Shown here: in pieces, positions 1 to 6,817 of the stretch
Layout of the letters: each line of letters opens with the position of its first letter
How positions within the stretch are numbered: the first letter of the stretch is position 1
Assembly: GCA_947058885.1 (NCBI GenBank)
Contig: CAMSIF010000008.1
Coordinates: 1 to 40,851, forward strand
Source of the DNA: an uncultured Clostridia bacterium
GTDB taxonomy: Bacteria > Bacillota > Clostridia > Oscillospirales > Oscillospiraceae
Direction: 5' to 3'
Length of the DNA: 40,851 bases
Notes under the pieces: model-generated
What the model was told of the DNA's origin: nothing
What the model saw: only the letters and a program-made list of their open reading frames with translations
The model's database searches: none
Made by a program: the position numbers and the translations under genes

Positions 1-2
1 AT

Positions 3-37
3 AATGCAGAAAAAAGTTCAAAAACCTTTTCTGCATT
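3..37. repeat. Inverted repeat / possible terminator at left edge
   Basis: A perfect 11-bp stem (AATGCAGAAAA at 3-13, TTTTCTGCATT at 27-37) encloses a 13-nt loop. It may end the gene lying left of the window. The run of T after the stem is short, so this is only a possible terminator. Confidence 0.4.
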
Positions 38-80
38 TAATCTACTACTTCAGCCTTTTTGAATTTGATGGATAAAAAAC

Positions 81-109
81 TTGCAACTGAGGGAAAAATA
101 TGTTAGATT
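81..109 (+). promoter_or_regulatory. SigA-type promoter of the HU gene
   Basis: TTGCAA at 81-86 and TAGATT at 104-109 are separated by 17 nt. A TG at 101-102 makes an extended -10. Each hexamer matches the consensus at 4 of 6 positions. The start codon of the HU gene lies about 70 nt downstream. Confidence 0.45.
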
Positions 110-182
110 AAGTTGTGTATCAACTGGGCGCGCCCCTTGAGACGCCGCCTTACGAAAGAAATAAAAAGGAGACTATGTTAAA

Positions 183-458
183 ATGAACAAGTCCGAACTG
201 ATTAACGCAGTGGCGGAAAAGGCCGCGCTGTCCAAGAAGGACGCTGAGAACGCCGTCACCGCCGCGCTGGATGTCATCACCGCCGCGCTGGCGGAGGGCG
301 AGGAAATCCGGCTGGTAGGCTTCGGAACCTTCGAGGTAAAGAAGAGAGAGGCCCGTATGGGACGCAACCCCAAGACCAAAGAGCCCATCCCCATCGCCGC
401 CTCCAAGGTGCCCGCCTTCAAGCCCGGCAAGGCTCTGAAGGACGCTGTGGCGCAATAA
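183..458 (+). CDS. hup: HU family DNA-binding protein
   Basis: This 91-residue protein has the full length of bacterial HU, a small basic dimer that bends and packages DNA in the nucleoid. The N-terminal helices ([18 protein letters not shown]) and the DNA-binding arm with GRNPKT and the intercalating proline region (about residues 58-76) are both present, as is the conserved GFGTFEV segment. An AAGGAG site 11 nt upstream fits the ATG at 183. The gene has its own promoter-like site upstream and a clear terminator downstream, so it is probably expressed alone and at a high level. In clostridia HU commonly sits directly before rqcP-yabP-yabQ-divIC, as here. Confidence 0.96.
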   Translation: MNKSELINAVAEKAALSKKDAENAVTAALDVITAALAEGEEIRLVGFGTFEVKKREARMGRNPKTKEPIPIAASKVPAFKPGKALKDAVAQ

Positions 459-469
459 AGTAAGTCATG

Positions 470-500
470 GGTGCGGCGGGAGCCGCACTCTTGTCTTTTT
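470..500 (+). terminator. Intrinsic terminator after HU gene
   Basis: A stem GTGCGGC (471-477) / GCCGCAC (482-488) with a GGGA tetraloop is followed by TCTTGTCTTTTT. It starts 12 nt after the HU stop codon and separates HU from the rqcP-yabP cluster. Confidence 0.8.
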
Positions 501-542
501 CCAACGCTTTTGCGGGTCAACCGCAGCAGAGAGGAGGCCCTT

Positions 543-791
543 ATGCGGCTGGATAAATATTTGAAGGTATCCCGGCTGATTAAACGCCGGACTGTAGCCA
601 ACGAGGCCTGCGACAATGAGCGGGTCACGGTCAACGGGAAAACCGCCCGGGCCTCTTACGAGGTGAAGGAGGGCGACGTTATCGCTATCCGCTTCGGCGA
701 GCGCACCCTTGCCGTGGAGGTGCTGGAGGTACGGGAGAATGTGGGCAAGGCGGATGCCTCCGCCATGTACCGGGAAGTTCCGTCGCCCTGA
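543..791 (+). CDS. rqcP: S4-domain RNA-binding protein RqcP (YabO)
   Basis: An 82-residue single S4 RNA-binding domain starting MRLDKYLKVSRLIKRRT, followed by the S4 loop VTVNGKTARASYEVKEGD. In Bacillus subtilis this protein (YabO, RqcP) binds stalled 50S subunits with RqcH and supports addition of C-terminal alanine tails during ribosome rescue; that role is inferred from family and position. The ATG at 543 is chosen because GAGGAGG (531-537) lies 5 nt upstream and the S4 domain begins there; an in-frame upstream ATG at 471 would start inside the HU terminator. The rqcP-yabP-yabQ-divIC order is the same as in B. subtilis (yabO-yabP-yabQ-divIC). Confidence 0.9.
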   Translation: MRLDKYLKVSRLIKRRTVANEACDNERVTVNGKTARASYEVKEGDVIAIRFGERTLAVEVLEVRENVGKADASAMYREVPSP

Positions 792-805
792 GCGCATTTG
801 GACGC

Positions 806-833
806 ATAAATTGGACAGACCCCCCATATACAT
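806..833 (+). promoter_or_regulatory. Possible SigE-type sporulation promoter before yabP
   Basis: ATAAATT at 806-812 and CATATACAT at 825-833 are 12 nt apart and loosely resemble the mother-cell SigE consensus (ATA-rich -35, CATACA-like -10). In B. subtilis yabP and yabQ belong to the SigE regulon. The match is partial and the spacer is slightly short. Confidence 0.3.
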
Positions 834-864
834 GGAGTGAAACATGGATATGGGAGGTCTTTTC

Positions 865-1146
865 ATGCCTTATGAAGATATGAGCGCGATGCAGCACCGC
901 CTGGAGCTGGACGGACGGGAACGGCTGGTGGTCACCGGGGTGGAAGAGGTGGAGCGGTTTGACGAGGAGGAGATTGTGATGTCTACCACCGCCGGGACCT
1001 TGGTGGTGGGCGGCACGGGACTCCACATCGGCAAGCTGAATCTGGACGGCGGCGAGCTCCATGTGGACGGCTCCATCCACACCCTGCTTTACGAGGACAA
1101 CGCCCCCGGCGGACAGGGCGGCTTCCTCCGGCGGCTGTTTGGCTGA
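865..1146 (+). CDS. yabP: Sporulation protein YabP
   Basis: A 93-residue protein with the YabP/YqfC family pattern: HRLELDGRERLVVTGVEEVE, then FDEEEIVMSTTAGTLVVGG, LHIGKLNLDGGELHVDG and a C-terminal LLYED. YabP is made in the mother cell during endospore formation; its molecular function is not established. The start at 865 is preferred because GGGAGG (852-857) lies 7 nt upstream. An in-frame ATG at 844 with a weaker GGAG (834-837) would add seven residues and cannot be excluded. The stop codon is 5 nt before yabQ, so the two are almost certainly co-transcribed. Confidence 0.88.
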   Translation: MPYEDMSAMQHRLELDGRERLVVTGVEEVERFDEEEIVMSTTAGTLVVGGTGLHIGKLNLDGGELHVDGSIHTLLYEDNAPGGQGGFLRRLFG

Positions 1147-1151
1147 GCGGT

Positions 1152-1925
1152 ATGAGTGTCTATATTTCCGAGCAGCTGGCGATGTTCCTGCGCTCCATCC
1201 TGCTGGGAGGGACACTGGGACTGGTCTATGACCTGCTGCGGGCCCTCCGGCGTTTGGGCGGGAAGCTCTGGGGCAGCCTGTTGGACGCGGTGTACTGCCT
1301 GGTGGCCGGGGCGGCTCTGTTCTTTTTTGTTATGGCCGGCAGCGGCGAACTGCATATTTTTGTGCTGGCGGGGGCTTTAGGGGGAGCGGTACTGTTTTTC
1401 TGCCTTTTTAGCCAAATTCTGCGGCCTTTGTGGGATTTTTGGCTGGAAATTCTGCTGGCTCCTGTGCGGCTCGCGGGAAAATTTCTGAAAAAAGGATGCC
1501 GTTCCGGCAAAAAACTCTTTTCTTTTGGGAAAGGTTGGGTTACAATAAGAATTACACAACGGCGCCGGAACCGGTCCTCCGCGCCGGAGGAGGGAGATGA
1601 GGCGATGGCAAAAGCGTCAGACAAGGCCGCTCAAAACCAGAAGAAAAAAGAACGGAAACGCCCCAGCAGCAAGCTGACAGCGATGATTTTGCTGGTACTG
1701 TTTATCGGCGTGGGCGTGCAGATCGTGAATCTGGCCGGTCAAATCCAGGCCGCCCAGAAGGAGGAAGCCATATACGCGGCCAGGCTGGAGGAGCTGGAGT
1801 CCACCAACGCCAGACTGGCGGAGGATATCGCCAATCGCGACAATCTGGACCTGATTGAGGATATCGCCCGTGAAGAACTGGGCATGGCAAGCCCGGGAGA
1901 AAAGGTTTTTATTTTTAGTAAATAG
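1152..1925 (+). CDS. yabQ-divIC: YabQ-DivIC fusion reading frame (spore cortex protein + septum formation initiator)
   Basis: One uninterrupted 257-residue frame carries two proteins that are normally separate. Residues 1-151 match YabQ, a polytopic membrane protein needed for spore cortex formation (GLVYDLLRALRRLGG, then hydrophobic segments near 49-66, 69-90 and 96-112). Residues 152-257 match DivIC/FtsB: a basic cytosolic start, one membrane helix (about 175-194), a coiled coil (about 195-230) and the typical ending IEDIAREELGMASPGEKVF. DivIC joins FtsL and DivIB in the division septum. No stop codon lies between the two parts. A strong internal Shine-Dalgarno before Met152 suggests DivIC can also be made alone. 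This is either a true fusion with dual initiation or a lost yabQ stop through a sequence error. Confidence 0.85.
   Translation: MSVYISEQLAMFLRSILLGGTLGLVYDLLRALRRLGGKLWGSLLDAVYCLVAGAALFFFVMAGSGELHIFVLAGALGGAVLFFCLFSQILRPLWDFWLEILLAPVRLAGKFLKKGCRSGKKLFSFGKGWVTIRITQRRRNRSSAPEEGDEAMAKASDKAAQNQKKKERKRPSSKLTAMILLVLFIGVGVQIVNLAGQIQAAQKEEAIYAARLEELESTNARLAEDIANRDNLDLIEDIAREELGMASPGEKVFIFSK
1586..1607 (+). promoter_or_regulatory. Internal ribosome-binding site and ATG for divIC
   Basis: GGAGGAGGGAG at 1586-1596 is followed after 8 nt by an in-frame ATG at 1605. This is one of the best Shine-Dalgarno sites in the window, and better than anything in front of yabQ at 1152. Such a site inside a coding frame points to internal initiation of DivIC. 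Confidence 0.7.
1605..1925 (+). CDS. divIC: DivIC/FtsB-like septum formation initiator, internal start
   Basis: Reading from the internal ATG gives a 106-residue protein of normal DivIC/FtsB size: a lysine-rich cytosolic tail, a single membrane span, a coiled coil rich in E/A/L, and the conserved IEDIAREELGMASPGE motif. It is in the same frame as the upstream YabQ part, so it is a nested product of the longer frame. DivIC is needed in vegetative growth while YabQ is needed only in sporulation, so separate production of DivIC is biologically expected. Whether it is produced cannot be decided from sequence alone. Confidence 0.6.
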   Translation: MAKASDKAAQNQKKKERKRPSSKLTAMILLVLFIGVGVQIVNLAGQIQAAQKEEAIYAARLEELESTNARLAEDIANRDNLDLIEDIAREELGMASPGEKVFIFSK

Positions 1926-1934
1926 CGCGTTTAA

Positions 1935-1963
1935 GGTCCCGGCCGTTGGTTGCGGCCGGGGCC
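1935..1963 (+). terminator. GC-rich hairpin after divIC, probable terminator
   Basis: GGTCCCGGCCG (1935-1945) pairs with CGGCCGGGGCC (1953-1963) over 11 bp with one G-U pair, loop TTGGTTG. It follows the divIC stop by 9 nt. The downstream T-tract is poor (TTGCCGTTGCC), so termination may be incomplete. Confidence 0.5.
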
Positions 1964-1969
1964 TTGCCG

Positions 1970-1998
1970 TTGCCAAAGCCGGTATCCTGTGATATACT
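1970..1998 (+). promoter_or_regulatory. SigA-type promoter of the MgtC-like gene
   Basis: TTGCCA (1970-1975) and TATACT (1993-1998) are spaced by 17 nt, with an extended -10 TG at 1990-1991. Transcription would start close to 2005, just before the ribosome-binding site at 2006-2013, giving a very short leader. Confidence 0.6.
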
Positions 1999-2020
1999 GG
2001 CGGAAAAGGAGGGATGTCCC

Positions 2021-2749
2021 GTGCTTCTGGTCGAATATTTGAACAGTCAGTTTTCCTTGCTGCAAAATCTGGACTTTATTCTGCGTATTCTGGTGGCAAG
2101 TCTCTGCGGGGCCGGCATCGGCTTTGAGCGGAGCAAACGCTACAAGGAGGCCGGCATTCGGACCCACATTATTGTCTGCTGCGGCGCGGCGCTGCTGATG
2201 GTGGTTTCAAAATACGGCTTTGCCGACCTCACCGGCGCTGCGGGTCTGTATTTCAACGGCACCAGAGGCGCGGACCCCGCCCGCATCGCCGCCCAGGTGG
2301 TCAGCGGCATCGGCTTTTTAGGCGCTGGAGTCATCTTTAAACATGGCAGCTCCATCAAGGGCCTGACCACCGCCGCCGGACTCTGGACCACAGCGGGGAT
2401 TGGCCTCGCTATCGGCGCGGGGATGTACGGCATCGGCATTTTCGCGTCTGTGCTGGTGGGGGTGCTGCAAATCCTGACCCATAAATTTGTGGTCGGTACG
2501 GACTCCCTCTTCTACCGTCATTTACAGTTTACGGTACAAAACAGCGTCGAATTTCAGGCGGCCTTTGACGGCTTCCTGGAAAGAGAGCGAATGCGGACTG
2601 TGGAGTGCCGGATTACTTACCATGAGGACGGATACATTACCTATGACATGGTGGCGCGGGTACCCCGGGAGCTGACCGTCCGGGAGCTGGACCTTTTCTT
2701 AAAAGAATACGGAGACGTGCGCTTTGTCAGCTGCAACACGGTTGGGTGA
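2021..2749 (+). CDS. MgtC/SapB family membrane protein
   Basis: A 242-residue protein with the MgtC N-terminal membrane domain: CGAGIGFERSKRYKEAGIRT, then the conserved GIGFLGAGVIFKHG and GLTTAAGLWTTAGIG segments, four to five hydrophobic spans over residues 15-145, and a soluble C-terminal part of about 95 residues that may fold as an ACT-like domain. Family members are tied to growth under low magnesium and to control of ATP synthase or membrane potential in pathogens; the role in commensal clostridia is unknown. A GTG start at 2021 is chosen because AAGGAGGG (2006-2013) lies 7 nt before it; upstream in-frame codons have no such site and lie before the predicted transcription start. Confidence 0.85.
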   Translation: MLLVEYLNSQFSLLQNLDFILRILVASLCGAGIGFERSKRYKEAGIRTHIIVCCGAALLMVVSKYGFADLTGAAGLYFNGTRGADPARIAAQVVSGIGFLGAGVIFKHGSSIKGLTTAAGLWTTAGIGLAIGAGMYGIGIFASVLVGVLQILTHKFVVGTDSLFYRHLQFTVQNSVEFQAAFDGFLERERMRTVECRITYHEDGYITYDMVARVPRELTVRELDLFLKEYGDVRFVSCNTVG

Positions 2750-2761
2750 CAAGACAAAACA

Positions 2762-2802
2762 GCGGCGGGATGTAGTCCGGCAGAAGGACCGCATCCCGCC
2801 GC
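2762..2802. terminator. Hairpin between convergent genes
   Basis: GCGGCGGGATG (2762-2772) pairs perfectly with CATCCCGCCGC (2792-2802), with an inner GTCC/GGAC stem. It lies between the converging MgtC-like and AAA+ genes. There is no strong T-tract on either side, so a shared terminator role is plausible but not certain. Confidence 0.5.
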
Positions 2803-2806
2803 GTGG

Positions 2807-4441
2807 TTATTCGCCGCTTTTTTCCTCCAGATCCTGTTCCGGCTTTTCCAGGGGCAGATCCATCAGGCCCTCCAGGTCCGCGGTGGTGATGGTACGGATA
2901 TCCTCGTCTGTGGGGGACTCCAGCCCCGCCACCCGGTCGGCCTGGTTCGCGACAATCTTCTCAAAGAGGTTACGTACATCCCGGGCGTTGCCAAAATTTT
3001 TATCCCGGTCCTCATAGAGCTCCTCCAGATGTTCCCTGACCGCCTGTCCGGCGGCTTCGTCCAGGTTGTAGTCGTTGCGCTTCACCCGGCCTTGGAAAAT
3101 CTCATAGAGCTGGTCCCCGTTGTAATCCTCGAAGTAGAGATACTTATTGAATCTGGATTTCAGACCCGGATTGGAGTCGATAAACCGCGGCATCAGGGTG
3201 GCGTAACCCGCCACGATAACCACTAAATCATCCCGGTGGTCCTCCATAGCCTTCAGGATGGTGTCGATGGCCTCCTGGCCAAAATCCTTGTCCGCGTTCT
3301 CCGGGGCCAGGGAATAGGCCTCGTCGATAAACAGCGCGCCGCCCAGGGCTTTATTGATAACCTCCTGGGTTTTAATGGCGGTTTGGCCCACGTAGCCCGC
3401 CACCAGTCCGCTGCGGTCCACCTCCACCAGATGGCCTTTGCTGAGGATGCCGAGGGCATTGTAAATCTTTCCCACAATCCGGGCTACCGTGGTTTTACCC
3501 GTGCCGGGGTTGCCGGAAAACACCAGATGGAAGCTCATATCCGGGCATTTCATACCCCGTTCCTTCCGCATGGTCCGGACCTTTACCAGGTTTACCAGGC
3601 TGTCCACGTCCTTTTTCACCATATCCAGCCCAATAAGCTCATCCAACTCCGCCATAGCCTCCTCCAAGGTGGGCTTGGGCGGCTCGGGCTCCTTGTCCGC
3701 TGGAGCCGGTCCGGCGGAGGGCTGGCCCTCTTTTTCCGGTCCGGCGGGGCCTCCCGACAAGGGCAGGGGGGACATGGGGTCCCGCATATCCGGCTTTTTC
3801 GGCGTGCCGTAGAAATCGCTGAACAGGTCTCTCGTGCGGTCCCGGGAGATAACCTTGCTGAATTCGTCCATCAGGTCGTTAAGCGCCCGTCCCGCGTCTT
3901 GGCGGGAGGTATCCGGCGGTTCCGCTCCGCCCAGATAGGCCTCGGGGCCGGGCGTGGCGGTGATTCCCGCTACTCCGGCCTGGTCGCAGGCCGCTGTCAG
4001 CTGGTTGTACAGCAGGGTAATCCGGCGGCTCTCCGCGTAAGAGAAGGACCCGTCGTAGGACGCGAGGAGCATCAGCAGGTTCTTCTGTACCTCCGCGAAA
4101 GTACGGCTGGAACTGGTGTTGGCCTCTGTGTCCGCCTGAACCAGCTTCTGGAAGAAGTCCGGCACCCCTACGGTGTAGTTTGGGTTGGACTGATAGTAGC
4201 CGATGGCCTTTTCAAACTGCTCCGGGGAAAATTTGACCTGCCGGTCTGTGTAAATCTGGTTTATGCCGGTCACATCTCCGCCCCGCTCCCTGGGGCCTCC
4301 GCTGGACGCGGCCCAAAGGCACAGCGTACAGGCCCGGAAATAGGTGTCGATTTCCTGGCTGGTGATATGCAGCTCCGCCGGAATGCTCTGGCAGAAATGT
4401 CCCACGCTCTCGGCGTAGTCGCGGTGGAAATTTTTATTCAT
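2807..4441 (-). CDS. SpoVK/CbbX-type AAA+ ATPase with TerB-like N-terminal region
   Basis: A 544-residue protein. The C-terminal half is a CbbX/SpoVK-class AAA+ module: Walker A GNPGTGKTT (310-318), pore-loop region VAGYVGQTA (347-355), Walker B ALFIDEAYSL (369-378) and a C-terminal lid. The first ~150 residues are helical and include LLMLLASYDGSFSYAESRRI, a pattern like TerB-type acidic helical domains; a Pro/Gly/Glu-rich linker (about 215-260) joins the halves. B. subtilis SpoVK is only ~320 residues and is a sporulation protein, so this is a longer relative; its target is unknown. The start at 4441 has GGAGG (4447-4451) 5 nt upstream; longer in-frame versions lack a site. It is divergent from the AI-2E-type permease. 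Confidence 0.85.
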   Translation of the reverse strand: MNKNFHRDYAESVGHFCQSIPAELHITSQEIDTYFRACTLCLWAASSGGPRERGGDVTGINQIYTDRQVKFSPEQFEKAIGYYQSNPNYTVGVPDFFQKLVQADTEANTSSSRTFAEVQKNLLMLLASYDGSFSYAESRRITLLYNQLTAACDQAGVAGITATPGPEAYLGGAEPPDTSRQDAGRALNDLMDEFSKVISRDRTRDLFSDFYGTPKKPDMRDPMSPLPLSGGPAGPEKEGQPSAGPAPADKEPEPPKPTLEEAMAELDELIGLDMVKKDVDSLVNLVKVRTMRKERGMKCPDMSFHLVFSGNPGTGKTTVARIVGKIYNALGILSKGHLVEVDRSGLVAGYVGQTAIKTQEVINKALGGALFIDEAYSLAPENADKDFGQEAIDTILKAMEDHRDDLVVIVAGYATLMPRFIDSNPGLKSRFNKYLYFEDYNGDQLYEIFQGRVKRNDYNLDEAAGQAVREHLEELYEDRDKNFGNARDVRNLFEKIVANQADRVAGLESPTDEDIRTITTADLEGLMDLPLEKPEQDLEEKSGE

Positions 4442-4474
4442 AGCCGCCTCCATGGTTGCATCATTAGCGGATAT

Positions 4475-4483
4475 AGTATAGCA
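4475..4483 (-). promoter_or_regulatory. Extended -10 element for the AAA+ gene
   Basis: Read on the minus strand, TGCTATACT ends at 4475, about 34 nt before the start codon. The -35 at the proper distance (TTTTCT) is weak, as is common for extended -10 promoters. Confidence 0.4.
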
Positions 4484-4535
4484 CACTTCTCCTGGAAAGA
4501 AAAGGTGGAAAGGGTAAAAGTTCACAGATTTGCTC

Positions 4536-4564
4536 TTGACGGGTCCTGCCGGACGCGCTACCAT
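4536..4564 (+). promoter_or_regulatory. SigA-type promoter of the AI-2E family gene
   Basis: TTGACG (4536-4541) and TACCAT (4559-4564) are spaced by 17 nt. The leader that follows contains a small hairpin (CCGTCC/GGACGG, about 4587-4604) just before the ribosome-binding site GGGAGG at 4606-4611. Confidence 0.5.
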
Positions 4565-4616
4565 AGGGCATTATATGAAAGAGAGACCGTCCCTGGGGGG
4601 ACGGCGGGAGGACCCT

Positions 4617-5771
4617 ATGGAGCTTAACCGTACCAATATGAAGAAAATCGCGGCGCTGATCGCCTTTGCCGTGCTGCTGCTGGTGGGGATGCAGCATTTG
4701 GACAAGGCGGCGGCCGCCCTGGGCTTTTTGTGGAGTATCGTTTCGCCGCTCCTGTTGGGCGGGGCGTTGGCTTTTGTGCTGAACGTACCCATGCGTTTCC
4801 TGGAGAAGACCCTCTTTTCCCGCCCGGTCCGCGCTGGAAGACGCAGTCTCTCTCCGGCTCTTGCCAGAGCTCTGAGCCTGCTGCTGACCTTTATTCTGGC
4901 GGCGGTGATTCTTCTGCTGCTGGTGCTGGTAATCGTCCCCCAGCTGGCGGAAAGTGTCTCCGGTCTGGGAACCCGGATTATGGATGCCTTCTGGCGGTTT
5001 GTCCCCTGGGCGGAGGAGCAGTTTGCCGCGTATCCGCAGATGATCCAATGGCTGGAGAGCCTGACCTTTGACTGGGAATCCCTCCTGGCCAGCACGGTGG
5101 ACTTCGTGAAAAACGGCTTTGGCAGTGTCCTCAGCTCCACAATATCCGCCACCAGGAGTATCGTCAGCGCCCTCAGCAGCGGGTTTGTGTCCTTCGTGTT
5201 CGCCATCTATGTGCTGCTGCAAAAGGAGAAACTGGGCCTCCAGTGCCGCAAGGCTCTCTACGCCCTCCTGCCCCAGGCGCCCGCCGGACGGATTGTGGAA
5301 ATCTGCCGCCTGAGCCACCGGGTCTTTTCCAGCTTCATCACTGGCCAGTGTGTGGAGGCGGTGATTCTGGGGGCCATGTTCTTTGTCACCATGACCCTTC
5401 TCCGGATGCCCTACGCCCTGCTGGTGGGGTGTCTCATTGCCGTCACCGCGCTGGTCCCCATTGTGGGCGCGTTCATCGGCTGTGCCGTGGGCACATTCCT
5501 GATTCTGGTGGTTTCCCCTATGCAGGCCCTGTTTTTTGTTATCCTGTTCCTCACCTTACAGCAGGTGGAGGGGAACCTCGTATACCCGCGGGTAGTCGGC
5601 AGTTCCGTGGGCCTGCCCTCCATTTGGGTGCTGGCGGCGGTGTCTCTGGGCGGCAGTCTGATGGGCGTTATGGGGATGATTCTCTTTATTCCTTTGACAT
5701 CCGTAGCCTACACCCTTTTCCGGGAGTTCGTCTATAGACGCCTGCGGGAGAAGGGCGTCCGGGTGGAGTAA
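4617..5771 (+). CDS. AI-2E family transporter (PerM/YtvI-like permease)
   Basis: A 384-residue integral membrane protein. Hydrophobic spans occur near residues 8-25, 32-55 and 80-105, then a soluble stretch (about 110-180), then five more spans to the C-terminus, which is the layout of the AI-2E exporter superfamily. Family hallmarks include VTALVPIVGAFIGC and the LQQVEGNLVYPRVVG segment followed by GLPSIWVL. Despite the family name, most members are not shown to move autoinducer-2; some move other small molecules or sodium. The ATG at 4617 is set by GGGAGG 5 nt upstream. It ends 1 nt from the converging SPFH gene, with no terminator hairpin visible between them. Confidence 0.88.
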   Translation: MELNRTNMKKIAALIAFAVLLLVGMQHLDKAAAALGFLWSIVSPLLLGGALAFVLNVPMRFLEKTLFSRPVRAGRRSLSPALARALSLLLTFILAAVILLLLVLVIVPQLAESVSGLGTRIMDAFWRFVPWAEEQFAAYPQMIQWLESLTFDWESLLASTVDFVKNGFGSVLSSTISATRSIVSALSSGFVSFVFAIYVLLQKEKLGLQCRKALYALLPQAPAGRIVEICRLSHRVFSSFITGQCVEAVILGAMFFVTMTLLRMPYALLVGCLIAVTALVPIVGAFIGCAVGTFLILVVSPMQALFFVILFLTLQQVEGNLVYPRVVGSSVGLPSIWVLAAVSLGGSLMGVMGMILFIPLTSVAYTLFREFVYRRLREKGVRVE

Positions 5772-5772
5772 A

Positions 5773-6804
5773 TCACGTCAAGGAACACCCGCATTTGCCG
5801 CAGAAGCGGCTTCCTGGCTGAGCCGCCACGCCGCACCGGGGGCACCGGATGTCCACCGCTTTACCGCATTTGACACAAAAGGCGGCGTCCGGCGCCAGAG
5901 CCGCCCCGCAGGCGGAACAAAAACCGGGCTTCTGTCCCAGTGTTTGACCTTGCAGCGTCTCCCGGGCCAGCGCGCCCATGGCCGCTCCCAGAGCCGCGCC
6001 CATACCGGTTCCCACAGCTTCACTGCCGCCGCTGAGATTTCTGGCCGCTTCTTCCAGAACGTCGAAGCTGCGGCTTTTTTCGTAGTTGAACTGGAGAGCG
6101 TCCATCTCATGCCGCCGGTCCAGCACCTCCCGCAGCCTGCGTACCGACGGGTCCCCCTCCGGAACGTTGATAGAGGCAACGCAAAAGTTCACCAGCCGCA
6201 CGCCGTATTCCGCCAGCAGGGGACGCACCGCCGCCGCCACCCCCTCCGCGATCTCTGTCAGGTGGGCGTTAGCCTCCAGAAAACTAATTTTTTTGCCCAT
6301 CAAACAGCTTGACAGTTCCTCTGCAAACCGGCTGCCCACGATACCCCGGAGATACTCCGCCAGATTCCCGGCAGCGTAGAGCCGGGGCGCGTTGGCTAGG
6401 CGTTCCAGAAAGAGCCGGGAATCCGCCACCGCGACACCGTACTGGCCAAAGGCCCGCAGGGGAGCGGCCACGTTATATACCGGGTCCCGGAGCTGGATAG
6501 GCCGGGAGGTCCCCCACTTGATGTCCAGAATGTCCAGCTTGTTGACGAAAAACAACTCCGCCGTAAAGGGGGACTTTTTCCCGAAGGGCAGCTTCACCAG
6601 TCCGGAGAGAACCGGCAGGTTTCCGGTGTCCAGCACGTAGCTGCCCGGACCCAGCACATCGCACACCTGTCCGCCGCGAACGAACACCGCCTCCTGAGAG
6701 GGACCTACCACCAGCCGGGAGCCGGTGTTCATGTCCTCCTTGGGGTGTTTCCAAACTAAAATGTGGGCAGGTCCGTCGAACTTTATCACTTGAAACAGAG
6801 CCAT
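5773..6804 (-). CDS. SPFH-domain protein with C-terminal double zinc ribbon (YdjI-like)
   Basis: A 343-residue protein. Residues ~20-230 form an SPFH/band-7 type domain (SRLVVGPSQEAVFVRGGQVCDVLGPG... start), followed by a coiled region ending in a Gly/Ala-rich stretch, and two zinc ribbons at the end: CSACG...CVKCG and CPRCG...CGKCG. There is no transmembrane segment. This layout matches B. subtilis YdjI, which recruits the PspA homologue to membranes during envelope stress; that function is by homology only. It lies 13 nt downstream of the LRR gene on the same strand with an AAAGGAGA ribosome site, so the two form an operon. Confidence 0.85.
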   Translation of the reverse strand: MALFQVIKFDGPAHILVWKHPKEDMNTGSRLVVGPSQEAVFVRGGQVCDVLGPGSYVLDTGNLPVLSGLVKLPFGKKSPFTAELFFVNKLDILDIKWGTSRPIQLRDPVYNVAAPLRAFGQYGVAVADSRLFLERLANAPRLYAAGNLAEYLRGIVGSRFAEELSSCLMGKKISFLEANAHLTEIAEGVAAAVRPLLAEYGVRLVNFCVASINVPEGDPSVRRLREVLDRRHEMDALQFNYEKSRSFDVLEEAARNLSGGSEAVGTGMGAALGAAMGALARETLQGQTLGQKPGFCSACGAALAPDAAFCVKCGKAVDIRCPRCGVAAQPGSRFCGKCGCSLT

Positions 6805-6817
6805 GGGGGTTCTCCTT

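Noticed and set aside
844-864. The earlier ATG at 844 as the yabP start
   Set aside because: A GGAG lies before it, but the GGGAGG before 865 is stronger and the shorter protein fits the family length better. Kept as an alternative only.
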